A stretch of DNA of 64,000 nucleotides from Deltaproteobacteria bacterium (GCA_026129095.1 JAHCIT010000005.1:124001-188000); one strand, 5' to 3'. Positions 45,198 to 54,613 are shown, counted from the first letter of the stretch. The notes: a model not told the origin generated them from the sequence alone. Made by a program: numbers and translations.

Positions 45198-46169
45198 TTA
45201 CCGCACCAGCACAAAGTCGATCCGGTTGTTGACCTGATGCGAGGCCGGGGTGTCCGGCGGGACGAGCGGCACCTCCCGGTCCCGCACCTTGACGGTGATC
45301 CGGTCGGCCCCGATACCCCATTCGGACACGTACCGGCGCAACGCGCCGCCGCGGCCCACGGCCAGAGCTTCGGGGCCCAGCGCCTCCGGCGGCTTCTGGC
45401 CCTTTCCCGCCGGCAGCGGCGGTTCCGGGAACACATGGACCTCGATCAGGAGCCCGATGTTCTTGAACTCGCGCATCTTGAGGATGATCGGGTTCAGGCT
45501 GTCCATGGCCGTGGTGTTTTCGAGCTGGTTCGGATCGCCCGGCCGGAACCGGACTCCCTGCGGAATCCCCCACGCCGTGACCAGCCCCACCTCCGGCCCC
45601 GAGGCGATCAGCATGTCCCATGATCCGGTGAACCTTTCGATCATGTCGTTATAGGCGGACTGCCAGATACCCCGCAGGTGCTTTTCAAGCGGCCCCTCCA
45701 CCGGGCGTGAAACACGGGTGCGAAGGTCGAACTCGGCGAGCTTGCGGCGGCGCGAATCGTATACCCTGACCGGCGCCTGCAAGAGCAGCGTGGGCGGTTC
45801 GTTCTCGGTCTTGGGCGGTGGCACCCGGAGCGTCACGGCCCCGGCGAGAGTTTCGGGATAGGCGGATGTCTCGGGGTCGGACTCCAGGGGAACGATCCGG
45901 AATCCCCGCCGCCGGAGTTCCCGGACCAGCGCGCCTTTCAGGTCTTCGCCTGCGTTGATCCGGTAGCTGCTCTCCTCGAAACGCCAGTAGGCGGTGCGTA
46001 TCTCCGAGGGAGTGTCAACATAAAGCCCCAGCGGCGAACCACCCGGCGGGACTTCCGGCTGCGCCGCCGCCCTGAGGATCACCTCCGGCCGGCCGGAAGA
46101 AGTGGGCGTGCAGCCCGCCGCGAGAAAAACCACACAGCAAATCAGCACGCGGACCGGATAGCGGTTCAT
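45198..46169 (-). CDS. OmpA-like lipoprotein
   Basis: A 323-residue protein with signal peptide and lipobox AAGC. The middle (residues about 50-200) has repeated beta strands of unclear fold. The C-terminal part (about 215-323) resembles an OmpA-type peptidoglycan-binding domain: ILKMREFKNIGLLIEVHVFPEP, RRYVSEWGIGADRITVKV and HQVNNRIDFVL. The classic N-x2-L-x2-R motif is altered, so binding is likely but not certain. It could tether the outer membrane to the wall. It lies between the promoter at 45118 and the Ppx/GppA gene. Confidence 0.75.
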   Translation of the reverse strand: MNRYPVRVLICCVVFLAAGCTPTSSGRPEVILRAAAQPEVPPGGSPLGLYVDTPSEIRTAYWRFEESSYRINAGEDLKGALVRELRRRGFRIVPLESDPETSAYPETLAGAVTLRVPPPKTENEPPTLLLQAPVRVYDSRRRKLAEFDLRTRVSRPVEGPLEKHLRGIWQSAYNDMIERFTGSWDMLIASGPEVGLVTAWGIPQGVRFRPGDPNQLENTTAMDSLNPIILKMREFKNIGLLIEVHVFPEPPLPAGKGQKPPEALGPEALAVGRGGALRRYVSEWGIGADRITVKVRDREVPLVPPDTPASHQVNNRIDFVLVR

Positions 46170-46181
46170 GGCTCTCTCGTA

Positions 46182-47144
46182 TCACGATCCGGCGGCGAGC
46201 TTCAACAGCACGCCGTCCAGAAGGCCGCCGTCAGAGGCGACGATCCGGTCCGCGCCGAACCGGCGCATCACCTCCAGCACGATGTAGCTCCCGGCGATGA
46301 TGAGATCCTCGCGCCCCTTGAGAAGCCCCGGCAGTTCCACGCGCCGGTGGACCGGAAGGTGGCGGAGCTGCTCCAGCAGTTCATGGGCGCGGCCGAAGGA
46401 GATGGGATGGTTGTTGATCCGGTCCGGGTCGAAGCTCCGCTGCTCAAGGTCCAGCGCCGCCAGCGAGGTCACGGTCCCCGCCGTGCCACAGATGCCCGGC
46501 ACGGTCCGGTCCGGCAGGTGCTGCCGGAAACGCGAGAGTGGTTCCAGGTCGGCGGCCACCCGCGCCGCGAGGGCCCGGCACTCGGCATCGGTGGGCGGAT
46601 CGGATTTCAGGAACGTCTCGGTCAGGACGACGACACCGGTATCCAGGCTCATGTGGTCGGCGATCTCGCCATCACGCACCAGGATGAACTCGGTGCTGCC
46701 GCCGCCCACATCGAACACCACCTGCCAGCCGGGCGGGTGGTGGAGACGGAGCAGGACGCCGGCCGTCGCCAGTTGCGCCTCGGTGTCGCCGTCGATCAGC
46801 TCGATCCCGACACCCGCCTCCCGGCGGAACCGCTCCAGCACCTCGTCGCGGTTTGCGGCCCGCCGGAACACGCTCGTCCCGACGGCGCGGTACCTGTCAA
46901 CGCCGAGCTGTTCGAGCTGGCCGCGAAATCCTCGCACCGCTTCCAGCGCCCGGCGGAGCGGCTCCTCGCCAATGCGACCCGTATGGATGATCCCCTCGCC
47001 AAGCCGCGTGAACACGCGGTCGAACCTGAGGGGCTTCATCGTGCCGCCGGGAACGGTCTCGACCGCCTTCATGCGGAAGGCGTTTGTGCCCAGATCGAGG
47101 GCGCCCAGCCTGCGAACCCGGCCGGAAGAAACATTACCGGTCAT
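46182..47144 (-). CDS. Ppx/GppA-type exopolyphosphatase / pppGpp phosphohydrolase
   Basis: A 320-residue ASKHA-fold protein. GALDLGTNAFRMKAVE is the phosphate-1 loop, GVGIELIDGDTEAQL is typical of the family, VFDVGGGSTEFI is the phosphate-2 loop, and GTAGTVTSLAALD follows. It hydrolyses polyphosphate or the stringent-response nucleotide pppGpp; sequence alone does not separate the two. At 320 residues it is the short form without the C-terminal HD domain. It follows the cyclic-nucleotide-binding protein gene by 4 bases. Confidence 0.9.
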   Translation of the reverse strand: MTGNVSSGRVRRLGALDLGTNAFRMKAVETVPGGTMKPLRFDRVFTRLGEGIIHTGRIGEEPLRRALEAVRGFRGQLEQLGVDRYRAVGTSVFRRAANRDEVLERFRREAGVGIELIDGDTEAQLATAGVLLRLHHPPGWQVVFDVGGGSTEFILVRDGEIADHMSLDTGVVVLTETFLKSDPPTDAECRALAARVAADLEPLSRFRQHLPDRTVPGICGTAGTVTSLAALDLEQRSFDPDRINNHPISFGRAHELLEQLRHLPVHRRVELPGLLKGREDLIIAGSYIVLEVMRRFGADRIVASDGGLLDGVLLKLAAGS

Positions 47145-47148
47145 GGTT

Positions 47149-47622
47149 TCAGGCCTTGGATTCCAGGGTACGGCCGAAGCCGTCCATCAGGATCTGCTCA
47201 AGCCCCCGGATCTTCTCGGCGCAGGAGCGGCCCATCTCCCATGCAAACCTGAACGCGGCGACCGCGTTCCTGTCGGCGAACTTGAGGAAATCCTTGCGGC
47301 GGAGCATGAGGAGCTGGCAGTCCTCTTTTGTCGTGGCCGTCACCTGCCGGATGCCCGACTCGAACAGCGAGAACTCGCCCAGGAAGTCGCCCTCCTCGGC
47401 CTCATAAAGCTCGACCGGACCGCCGTCCGGGCCCTTGCGGGTAATCCCCACCTTGCCTTCCATGATGAAGAAGACCGTCTCGCCCTTCTGGTCCTCAAGG
47501 AACAGGTGAGTGCCCGACGGCACGGCCTTTTCGATCAGGATGCCGGCCAGCGCCTTGACGATATCCTCGTCCAGTTCGCAAAAGACGTTCAGCGTGAGCA
47601 AGCTGTCGGGGTTAACCGGCAC
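47149..47622 (-). CDS. Cyclic nucleotide-binding-domain protein
   Basis: A 157-residue single-domain protein. LFLEDQKGETVFFIMEGKVGIT and EGDFLGEFSLFESGIRQVTATTK form the beta-roll and phosphate-binding cassette of the Crp/PKA type. The expected R in the cassette (GE-x-AL-x-RA) is not conserved: the sequence is GEFSLFESGIR, so ligand binding may be altered or absent. No DNA-binding HTH follows, unlike Crp. Its start overlaps the carbonic-anhydrase-like gene by 11 bases, suggesting co-translation. Confidence 0.85.
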   Translation of the reverse strand: MPVNPDSLLTLNVFCELDEDIVKALAGILIEKAVPSGTHLFLEDQKGETVFFIMEGKVGITRKGPDGGPVELYEAEEGDFLGEFSLFESGIRQVTATTKEDCQLLMLRRKDFLKFADRNAVAAFRFAWEMGRSCAEKIRGLEQILMDGFGRTLESKA

Positions 47623-48190
47623 GGAACTGCTTTCCTTCCCCGGCCGCCTCGCGGAGGGTCCGGCCGCTCACTCCGGTACCGGATGCCAGATATTCCATCG
47701 CGGTCCGGTGGTAGTGGGGCGGCGTCATTATTATCCGCTGGCGCTCCCGGTCTTCAAGGGGCCGTTTCACGCGGGCAGGCGAACCCATGACGAGCGACCC
47801 GGCCGGAATGACCGTCCCGGGCGTCACGAGCGACCCGGCCCCAATCAGGCAGTCGTCGCCGACCACCACTCCGTCCAGCAGCACCGCTCCCATGCCGACC
47901 AGGACGCGGTTGCCGATCCGGACTCCATGAAGCACCACATGATGCCCCACCGTGCAGTCCTCGCCAATGGTGGTCACGAAACCCTGCCCGCTGTTGGAGT
48001 GGATCATGGACAGGTCCTGGATGTTCGTGCGCCGCCCGATCCGGATCGGCTCCACGTCGCCCCTCAGCACGCAGTTGAACCAGACCGAGCTCTCCTCGGC
48101 CAGTTCCACGTCGCCGATCACCTGGGCGGAATCCTCCACCCAGGCATTGTCGGCCAGCTTCGGCATCCGTTCGCGCCAGGGTCGCAGCAC
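47612..48190 (-). CDS. Gamma-carbonic anhydrase family hexapeptide protein
   Basis: A 192-residue left-handed beta-helix protein with hexapeptide repeats. The family landmarks are VWFNCVLRGDVEPIRIG, NIQDLSMIHSNSG and GHHVVLHGVRIGN, giving three metal-binding histidines (SMIH, GHH, VLH). It starts at ATG 48190 (MLRPWRERMPKL), which matches typical members. Many members bind zinc or iron, but not all hydrate CO2. It is translated just before the cyclic-nucleotide-binding gene and follows cdsA. Confidence 0.88.
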   Translation of the reverse strand: MLRPWRERMPKLADNAWVEDSAQVIGDVELAEESSVWFNCVLRGDVEPIRIGRRTNIQDLSMIHSNSGQGFVTTIGEDCTVGHHVVLHGVRIGNRVLVGMGAVLLDGVVVGDDCLIGAGSLVTPGTVIPAGSLVMGSPARVKRPLEDRERQRIIMTPPHYHRTAMEYLASGTGVSGRTLREAAGEGKQFRAG

Positions 48191-48205
48191 AGTCCGGTTT
48201 CCTTC

Positions 48206-49312
48206 CTAGTTCCCGCTCACGTACCGGGCGAGATAGTCGGCCAGATCCCGCAGATCGGACTCGGTCCGCGGCGAGAACACCCAGTAATAGTAGAGCTTCA
48301 CGTAGTAGTAGGTCATGGGGATCGCGAAATTGATCGAATCGAGACGGTCCAGGAACCCCCCGTGTCCGGGGAGCAGGCCAGAGGCGTCCTTCACCTGCGC
48401 GTCACGCTTCAGCATCGACTCGTACAGGTCGCCGATCAGTCCCAGCACCGCAACCAGTACGCCCAGGATGACACAATGGGTGTAGGGGAAATCTGCGCTA
48501 TAGGGGGCATCGCCGAATATCCAGGTGGTGAAGACGAACCGGGCGGCCGTGGCACCGGCGATCGCTCCCACGATCTGCCCCACGAATCCTTCCCACGTCT
48601 TTTTGGGGGAAATGCTGGGCGCGAGCTTGTGGCGCCCGAAGGCGCGGCCGAAGAAGTATCCGCCCGTGTCGGCCAGGAACGTCGCCGCGACACCCATGAA
48701 CAGGAAATACATGCCAATGTCGGCGAAACCCGGGGCTGCATGCGCCGCACCCGCCGCGTTGGCGAAGTATTTCACCTGCAGCTCGCTGCCGATGTTCCGC
48801 AGCCAGACCAGGTGCGACGTCAGCCAGCCGACATAGATCACGCCGAACACCGTGACTGCCGATCCCGTGATGGCCGCCGATATCTCGCGCTTCCTCAGCT
48901 GCCGGGTGAACCCGGTCAGCATGATGACCGTGAGGATCAGCGTCGAGAAATACTCGTTCGAGAACGACGCCCCGAAAACGAGCGCGAGACTCCCCACCAT
49001 GCCGGTGCCCTTCGACCCCCGGAGCCCCTTGGCATCCATGAAGTTGAAAAACTCCCAGGTGGCGGCAGCCGCGACCACGGCGACGATAGCCGTCCAGATC
49101 GCCCCGCCCTTGATGATCCCGAGAATGATGACCGGCACCAGCACGATGGCCGTGGCGACACGGGCCTTCAGGTCGCTCTTCTTTTTCGCCGCATCCGGGA
49201 GCTGGGCGCGGCCGATCGGGTAGTCGGCGCCAGGCTGCGATTCGATCGCTTCGACGAGCCGTGACTGCGGCAGCGTCTCCGGCGTATGGGGCGTGTGGGG
49301 CGTGTCGGTCAT
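48206..49312 (-). CDS. cdsA: Phosphatidate cytidylyltransferase
   Basis: A 368-residue membrane protein with about eight helices. A soluble proline/threonine-rich N-terminus of about 45 residues is an addition to the usual form. The C-terminal signature runs DLYESMLKRDAQVKDASGLL then PGHGGFLDRLDS, the CDP-alcohol-forming motif. It makes CDP-diacylglycerol from phosphatidate and CTP at the inner membrane, the branch point for phospholipids. It lies between the bifunctional-nuclease-type gene and the gamma-carbonic-anhydrase-like gene. Confidence 0.94.
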   Translation of the reverse strand: MTDTPHTPHTPETLPQSRLVEAIESQPGADYPIGRAQLPDAAKKKSDLKARVATAIVLVPVIILGIIKGGAIWTAIVAVVAAAATWEFFNFMDAKGLRGSKGTGMVGSLALVFGASFSNEYFSTLILTVIMLTGFTRQLRKREISAAITGSAVTVFGVIYVGWLTSHLVWLRNIGSELQVKYFANAAGAAHAAPGFADIGMYFLFMGVAATFLADTGGYFFGRAFGRHKLAPSISPKKTWEGFVGQIVGAIAGATAARFVFTTWIFGDAPYSADFPYTHCVILGVLVAVLGLIGDLYESMLKRDAQVKDASGLLPGHGGFLDRLDSINFAIPMTYYYVKLYYYWVFSPRTESDLRDLADYLARYVSGN

Positions 49313-49329
49313 CCGGGCAGAGTCCCTGC

Positions 49330-49938
49330 CTACATCTTGTATTTCGACAGGTGCTCGGGCTTGAGCTTTTCAAGCAGTTCGGTCCACTTGTCCTTGTTGG
49401 AATCGTCAAACCGGACGGCCTGTTCCTCGGGCTCCGGCGTTGCGGGTTGTGAACCGGAGGAACCGGTCGGCGCCGGCTGCGCCTCCGGAGCCGGCGCATC
49501 CTCGCCGTCGCCTTCGTCCTCTTCTTCCTCGATGTCGCCCATCGGGATCCTGGCCGCCTCGAACACCTGCTGGCTCATGTAGACCGGGGCATCAAACCGG
49601 ACGGCCAGCGCCACGGCATCCGAGGGCCGGGAGTCGAGTTCCACCTCGCGTCCGCCGGCCTCGACGAATACGGCCGCGAAATAGGTGTTTTCCTTGAGCG
49701 CGGTGATCTCGACGCGGACGATCTTGGCGTTCAGCCGCCTGAGCGCATCGGCGAAAAGATCATGCGTCACCGGGCGCGGCCCCGGCTGCGCGTCCAGGAT
49801 CATGCGGATCGAATCGGCCTCGAACGGGCCGATCCAGATCGGCACGCCGGCCTGCGTCTCCGGGTCGCGCAGGATCATCACCGGCGAACGGGTCACGGGA
49901 TCCATGGCCAGCCCGGCCACTTCCATTCGTCGTTTCAT
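49330..49938 (-). CDS. Bifunctional nuclease family protein (DUF151)
   Basis: A 202-residue protein. MEVAGLAMDPVTRSPVMILRDPE, LPIWIG-type segment (VPIWIGPFEADSI) and SRPSDAVALAVRFDAPVY are the family's typical stretches. Members have been reported to cut both DNA and RNA. A proline- and glutamate-rich acidic C-terminal tail (EEEEDEGDGEDAP) is added. Its start overlaps the end of miaB by four bases, so the pair is translationally coupled, and cdsA follows. Confidence 0.88.
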   Translation of the reverse strand: MKRRMEVAGLAMDPVTRSPVMILRDPETQAGVPIWIGPFEADSIRMILDAQPGPRPVTHDLFADALRRLNAKIVRVEITALKENTYFAAVFVEAGGREVELDSRPSDAVALAVRFDAPVYMSQQVFEAARIPMGDIEEEEDEGDGEDAPAPEAQPAPTGSSGSQPATPEPEEQAVRFDDSNKDKWTELLEKLKPEHLSKYKM

Positions 49939-51293
49939 GCGGCCTGGTCTCCTTCGCCTGCTCCCGTGATCTCCCCCCGGAGCGTATGCGCCATCTTCTG
50001 CGTGATACGGACCGTGGAGGTCCGGCCTGTCCGCCAGAGCGGCGCCGGGACATTGACAGCGATATTCGACGGCGTCCGGCCCATCAGCTCGTTTTCCGCC
50101 TGCCGGGACGGGCCTTCAAAGAGGACCGGCTGGCCGGAACCCACCATCGCGGCCAGCTTTTCGTCGGCGATCTCCGCCGCCAGCTTCTGCACACGCTGGA
50201 GCCGTTCGGCCCCCACTTCCGGCGGCAGCTCGCGATCGAGCTTCAGCGCCGGGGTGCCGGGCCGGGGACTGTAGGCGAACGAGAACAGCGAATCGAACCG
50301 CACTTCCTCCACCAGCGATATCGTCGCCTCGAAATCGGCGTCCGTCTCTCCGGGGAAGCCGGTGATGATATCCGTCGTGATGGCAATGCCCGGCACCGCC
50401 TCGCGGAACCAGCCCACCACCTCAAGATACCGCTCGCGGCTGTATTCGCGCTTCATCCGCCGGAGCACCCGGTCCGAGCCCGACTGCACCGGAAGGTGGA
50501 TGTGCGGCATCACCTTCGGTTCCGCCGCCATCACCTCCACGAGATCGCGCTGCACGTCGGCCGGGTGGGACGTGGTGAACCGGACGCGCTCCAGTCCCTC
50601 CACGGCGGCAACGAGACGGAGCAGCCCGCCGAAACCGGTCCCGCCGGCAAACTGCTTTCCGTAGGAATTCACGTTCTGGCCGAGCAGCGTCACCTCGCGG
50701 ACTCCCTGCTCCACGAGGCCGCGCACTTCGGCGAGAATGTCTTCCGGCCGCCGGGACATCTCCGACCCGCGTGTGGCGGGGACGATACAGTAGGTGCACT
50801 GGTGATCGCAGCCGATCGACACATTCACGAAGGCCGTCACCTTCCGCTCCGACGGGCGGACGGGCGACTGGAATATCCTCTCGTCGTCGTAGGTGAAGTT
50901 GGCGCGCACCACCGGGTGTCCGGTGGCGCGGCGCTCGCCAATCATGCCGGGCAGTTCGTGGATATTGTGCGTCCCGCAGACAAGGTCGAGACCCTTCACC
51001 CGAGCCAGGGCCTCGGCACCTGCCTGCTGGGCGACGCAACCGGCCATGCCGACGAGGAGTTCCGGGTTCCGGCTTTTCAGCAGCCGGTATTTGCCCAGTT
51101 CCGAGTAGGTCTTCTGCTCGGCGCGGTCGCGCACCGAGCAGGTGTTGATGAGAATGAGGTCGGCCGTCTCCGGCTCGGAAGCAAACCCCCAGCCGTGCTG
51201 CTCCAGAAGTCCGAGAATCGTCTCCGAATCCCGAACGTTCATCTGGCAGCCGTGGGTCTCCAGATAGACCTTCTGTGGGCGCGTCATCTGCAT
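49935..51293 (-). CDS. miaB: tRNA-2-methylthio-N6-dimethylallyladenosine synthase
   Basis: ATG 51293 (MQMTRPQKVYLETHGCQMN) is the likely start; a longer frame to 51371 has no conserved sequence. The N-terminal UPF0004 domain has three cluster cysteines (HGCQMN, NTCSVR, AGCVAQ). The radical SAM site is GCDHQCTYCIVP, and a C-terminal TRAM domain follows. It adds a methylthio group to i6A37 of tRNAs reading U-starting codons. The product is about 450 residues, normal for MiaB. The next gene overlaps by four bases. Confidence 0.95.
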   Translation of the reverse strand: MQMTRPQKVYLETHGCQMNVRDSETILGLLEQHGWGFASEPETADLILINTCSVRDRAEQKTYSELGKYRLLKSRNPELLVGMAGCVAQQAGAEALARVKGLDLVCGTHNIHELPGMIGERRATGHPVVRANFTYDDERIFQSPVRPSERKVTAFVNVSIGCDHQCTYCIVPATRGSEMSRRPEDILAEVRGLVEQGVREVTLLGQNVNSYGKQFAGGTGFGGLLRLVAAVEGLERVRFTTSHPADVQRDLVEVMAAEPKVMPHIHLPVQSGSDRVLRRMKREYSRERYLEVVGWFREAVPGIAITTDIITGFPGETDADFEATISLVEEVRFDSLFSFAYSPRPGTPALKLDRELPPEVGAERLQRVQKLAAEIADEKLAAMVGSGQPVLFEGPSRQAENELMGRTPSNIAVNVPAPLWRTGRTSTVRITQKMAHTLRGEITGAGEGDQAA

Positions 51294-51458
51294 CGGACTC
51301 TTCGGGGTTTCCGCCTCTGGATCTTCCGCTTGTGTCCAGTGGTACACAATCAGGGGGCTATGCAAAGCCAAGAAGGTGATTTTTTGCCCCGCCTGGGGAG
51401 CGGACCCCTATGTAGACCGCCTTCGCCACTTTGCCAAAGTCATCTTAACTGTCTGATA

Positions 51459-52178
51459 TTACTTTGGTTTCAGCTCGACCCGGTGAAACTGCACCCGCCG
51501 GGGCAAAATCACGACCGGCAACTGCTCGGTCCGGTATCCGGCCTGGGCGATCTCCAGCATGTGGATGCCCGGCTCCAGCCGGATCGTGTTGGCCGAGGGC
51601 ACCAGAACAGGGGCACCGTCCACCCGGATCGACGCCAGCCGGGGCTTGACGTCGAGCTGGAGCTGTCCGTCGAGCAACGCCTCGCGGGGGATGAACAGCT
51701 GGATGGCGAAAAAGACAGCCAGCGACGGCAGGTGGATCTCCCCGCCCCGCCACTGGAACTCCTGCCGGGCGATCACCTCGCCCGACTCCGTGCGGACCCG
51801 CTCCAGCACCAGTTCCGCCCGGTCCGGGCGCCCGCTCACCCCGCCGTGGATATACTCCACCGCCCCGGCTGCACGGGCCACGCGGGTCCGGCAGTCGACG
51901 TCCGAGCACTCCGGCAGCCGGCCCACGCCCAGTATCTGCTTCAGTTCGTCGCCATAAAGGATGTTGTAGTAGGCGAGCGCCGCCAGTTCCCGCGAGACGG
52001 CATAGTTCAGGCTGATCTGCTCGGTGTATTCGAGGCCGGGGGCCGGAAGCTCGAACAGCACGATCCGCTCTCGCGGGACATAGACCGGCGCCTCGTCGCC
52101 GAACCACTCGCTCGCCCCGGCGCGGACCGCCGGGAACGCGGCAGAGAGAAACAGGACCATGCACACCGCGAGCCGCAT
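51459..52178 (-). CDS. Exported PEGA-domain protein
   Basis: Starting at ATG 52178 (MRLAVCMVLFLSAAFPAVRA), preceded by GAGAGG, gives about 239 residues with a signal peptide. The C-terminal 70 residues (QLQLDVKPRLASIRVDGAPVL, RLEPGIHMLEIAQAGYRTEQ) form a PEGA domain, a surface beta-sandwich. The middle has a cysteine pair (LPECSDVDCRTR) and resembles a small nucleotide-free sensor. It probably acts in the periplasm. It lies downstream of the rhodanese gene and 165 bases before miaB. Confidence 0.8.
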   Translation of the reverse strand: MRLAVCMVLFLSAAFPAVRAGASEWFGDEAPVYVPRERIVLFELPAPGLEYTEQISLNYAVSRELAALAYYNILYGDELKQILGVGRLPECSDVDCRTRVARAAGAVEYIHGGVSGRPDRAELVLERVRTESGEVIARQEFQWRGGEIHLPSLAVFFAIQLFIPREALLDGQLQLDVKPRLASIRVDGAPVLVPSANTIRLEPGIHMLEIAQAGYRTEQLPVVILPRRVQFHRVELKPK

Positions 52179-52239
52179 CGAAGGGAACCTCTCTTCCAAC
52201 CGCCCGTAACCGGACCATGCGGGGGATTTCAAACCGGGG

Positions 52240-52695
52240 TCAGGCCGGGCGCCAGCGGGAGATGCCGCCGTCCACCGAGTAGACGCGGGTGAACCCACGC
52301 ATGTAGAGCAGGCAGGCGGCATCGAGCGAACGCACCCCGGCGGCGCAGTAGATGACGATCTCGCGGTCGGCGGGGATCTCGTCCAGCCGCCGCTCCAGCT
52401 GGCCGACGGGTATCACCCTGGCGGCCGGGACAATGCCGTGGGCGGTTTCGTAGGGCTCGCGCACATCGAGCACAAACGCCCCGGCCGCCCACTTCTCGGT
52501 GGCATCGGCCGGCGCGATGATGATCTCGTCCACGGGCGGAATCCGCCGTCGCATCTCATCGTCCAGCCGCGCCTGCTCTTCCTGCCGGAGCCGTTCGCGC
52601 TCGCGGGCGAGTTTCTGTTCCTCCTCGCGCAGGCGCGCCTCGGCCCGGCCAGTCACGCGGTCCACGAGGCGTCCGAAAAAGCTGCGGGCTGGCAT
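52240..52695 (-). CDS. Rhodanese-domain protein with N-terminal coiled coil
   Basis: A start at ATG 52695 follows the previous stop codon by one base and gives about 151 residues. A charged coiled coil (EARLREEEQKLARERERLRQ) precedes the rhodanese domain. FVLDVREPYETAHGIVPAARVIPVG and the active-site loop CAAGVRSLDAA, with Cys as the sulfur carrier, are present. Such single-domain proteins transfer sulfur or act as redox switches. It is the fourth gene of the MoxR-VWA-SRPBCC group. Confidence 0.85.
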   Translation of the reverse strand: MPARSFFGRLVDRVTGRAEARLREEEQKLARERERLRQEEQARLDDEMRRRIPPVDEIIIAPADATEKWAAGAFVLDVREPYETAHGIVPAARVIPVGQLERRLDEIPADREIVIYCAAGVRSLDAACLLYMRGFTRVYSVDGGISRWRPA

Positions 52696-52696
52696 G

Positions 52697-53152
52697 TCAG
52701 GCGGCATTGCGCTTGCGGAACTTCGCTTCGAGATCATCCGCCCACTGGCGGTCGAACCGGTCGATCATGCCCTTCAGCGGGACCATGAGCGGCGCGAGCA
52801 GCCCCTCGGCGAACTCGTGGTTGCGGATGCGGCAGCGGCCGGGACCGAGCGGCTCGAAGTGGAACCGGTGGATGACCGTGAGCAGGCCGAGCGGCCACTT
52901 GACCCCCCAGCCGATCAGCCGGTGCTCCTCGTACTCATGCATGGTGATCCTGAGCGGAATGGCCGGGGCAAAGCTGGCGTGCATGGTGAACCGGTAACCC
53001 ACACGCCAGTCGCCCGTGTCGGTGCGTTTCGTCTTGCGGATCGCCCGCGTCCAGCTGGGCCACTCCTCGATCCGCTTGAAGAAGGCGAAGATCTCCCCGG
53101 CCGGAGCGTCAATCTCGTTGGTGAAGTCGGTAAAGTCCCTGTGAAACGCCAT
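52697..53152 (-). CDS. SRPBCC/polyketide-cyclase-like ligand-binding protein
   Basis: A 151-residue protein with the START/SRPBCC pattern: an N-terminal strand (FTNEIDAPAGEIFAFFKRIEEWPSW), repeated beta strands (GYRFTMHASFAPAIPLRITMHEYEEH) and a long C-terminal helix (APLMVPLKGMIDRFDRQWADDLEAKF). It forms a hydrophobic cavity for a lipid or cofactor. The family includes CoxG, and its position after MoxR and VWA genes recalls the coxDEG module. No carbon-monoxide dehydrogenase genes are present, so the ligand is unknown. Stop and next start are one base apart. Confidence 0.8.
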   Translation of the reverse strand: MAFHRDFTDFTNEIDAPAGEIFAFFKRIEEWPSWTRAIRKTKRTDTGDWRVGYRFTMHASFAPAIPLRITMHEYEEHRLIGWGVKWPLGLLTVIHRFHFEPLGPGRCRIRNHEFAEGLLAPLMVPLKGMIDRFDRQWADDLEAKFRKRNAA

Positions 53153-53179
53153 GCGTGCAGCCCTCCGGTCGCGCCAGCC

Positions 53180-54598
53180 CTACCTGAACCCCTCAATCAC
53201 GATCCGGTCAACCACACTGACCAGATCGTTCAGGTTGCCCACCACCTCGGCCCGCGTGACGTGCGGCAGGTAGCGGAACATCTCCGAATCGCCGAAGCCC
53301 CAATTCCCCCGGCCTTCGGGATTGAGCCAGGTGACCGATTTCGCCCGCTGCTTGATGTCCTTCAGCACCCATTCGTTCGGCGCGTTGTAGTTGTTCCGCC
53401 CGTCGCCGATCACGATGACGTGACTCTTGTCGTTCACCACGTGGAAGTGGTCGCGGTGGAAGATCTTCAGCGCCATGCCGTAGTCGGAATGGGTATAGGG
53501 GTTGATGATATCCCCCCACAGCGCTTCCTCGATGGCGCCCGAGACATCCTGGTTCTTGAACAGCGGCGTGATCTCTCCCAGTTCCGCCACGAAGATGTAG
53601 CTCCGCACGCGGGTGAAGACCGACTGGATCGAGTAGATGAACTGGAGGAAGAACCGCGACATGGACCGCACCGAGTCGGAAATGTCGCACAGGATCACCA
53701 GTTCCGGCTTGTCGATGATCCGGTCGTTGAACACCAGCCGGAACGGGACCCCGCCATACTGGATGTTCTTGCGGAAGGTGCGCTTGGCGTCGAACTTGCC
53801 GCGCTTCATCTTCTTGCGCCGGGCCTGCACGACCGACTTCAGCCGCTCGGCGAGCCGCTGGACGATCTCGCGCATCCGGCGCTGGTCCTCCTGGTTCAGC
53901 GAATAGAAGCTCTTCTGGAACAGAAGCTCGTTCTTGAACTTCTCCACCTGGTCGAAGTTCTCGAGCTCAAGCTGCCGCTCCACGTATTTCCGCACCGCCT
54001 CGCGGAACCGCTCCAGCCGCTCGTCGAGCCGCCGGAATCCCTCCTCGACCAGTTCGTTGGAAAGCCCCCTGGCCTTCATCTGCTCCCGGATCTTGCCGAG
54101 GCTGTCCTCCACCCGGTCCAGGTTGAGCCGCTGGCGGATCCGCTGGGTGAAGACGCCGATCTGGAGGATCGTCTCGATCTCGCGGACCTCGGCCTCCTCG
54201 CCCGCCTGCCGGAGCAGCCGGTCCAGCGTGCCGCGGTCGTTGCGGACGAGCGAGATGGTCAGTTCGTCCAGCTCGTTCGCCAGTTCCCCCATCGCCTCGC
54301 CGAGCGCCTCCAGGAACTTTTCCATGTCCACCGGCGGCCCGTCCCCGCCGGGACCGGCTTCCTGGGAATCGCCCATGAGCTCGCCGACCCCGGAAAAGAA
54401 CAGGTCGAACAGCTCGTCGTAGGTGGCGATATCCACGTGGCGCTTGACGACCGATGCCCGGAGCGCGTCGCGGAACGGCACCCGGTCCTGGATTCCGATC
54501 AGCCGGGCCGACTCCAGCGCATCCACCGATTCGGACAGGCTCACCCGGACCCCGTTCTTGCGGAGCACGTTGAGGAAATCGACCAGCACGTCGTCCAT
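53180..54598 (-). CDS. VWA-domain protein (CoxE-like)
   Basis: A 472-residue protein. A helical N-terminal region with RLIGIQDRVPFRDALRASVVKRH is typical of CoxE-type proteins. The C-terminal VWA domain has its MIDAS motif D-I-S-D-S near residue 302 (LVILCDISDSVRSMSRFF) plus later VIVIGDGRNNYN. With a MoxR AAA+ partner upstream (15-base gap), such pairs remodel or insert metals into large enzyme complexes. The start at ATG 54598 has no unusual feature. The target enzyme is not encoded in the window. Confidence 0.9.
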   Translation of the reverse strand: MDDVLVDFLNVLRKNGVRVSLSESVDALESARLIGIQDRVPFRDALRASVVKRHVDIATYDELFDLFFSGVGELMGDSQEAGPGGDGPPVDMEKFLEALGEAMGELANELDELTISLVRNDRGTLDRLLRQAGEEAEVREIETILQIGVFTQRIRQRLNLDRVEDSLGKIREQMKARGLSNELVEEGFRRLDERLERFREAVRKYVERQLELENFDQVEKFKNELLFQKSFYSLNQEDQRRMREIVQRLAERLKSVVQARRKKMKRGKFDAKRTFRKNIQYGGVPFRLVFNDRIIDKPELVILCDISDSVRSMSRFFLQFIYSIQSVFTRVRSYIFVAELGEITPLFKNQDVSGAIEEALWGDIINPYTHSDYGMALKIFHRDHFHVVNDKSHVIVIGDGRNNYNAPNEWVLKDIKQRAKSVTWLNPEGRGNWGFGDSEMFRYLPHVTRAEVVGNLNDLVSVVDRIVIEGFR

Positions 54599-54613
54599 GG
54601 GAAACCGCTCCGG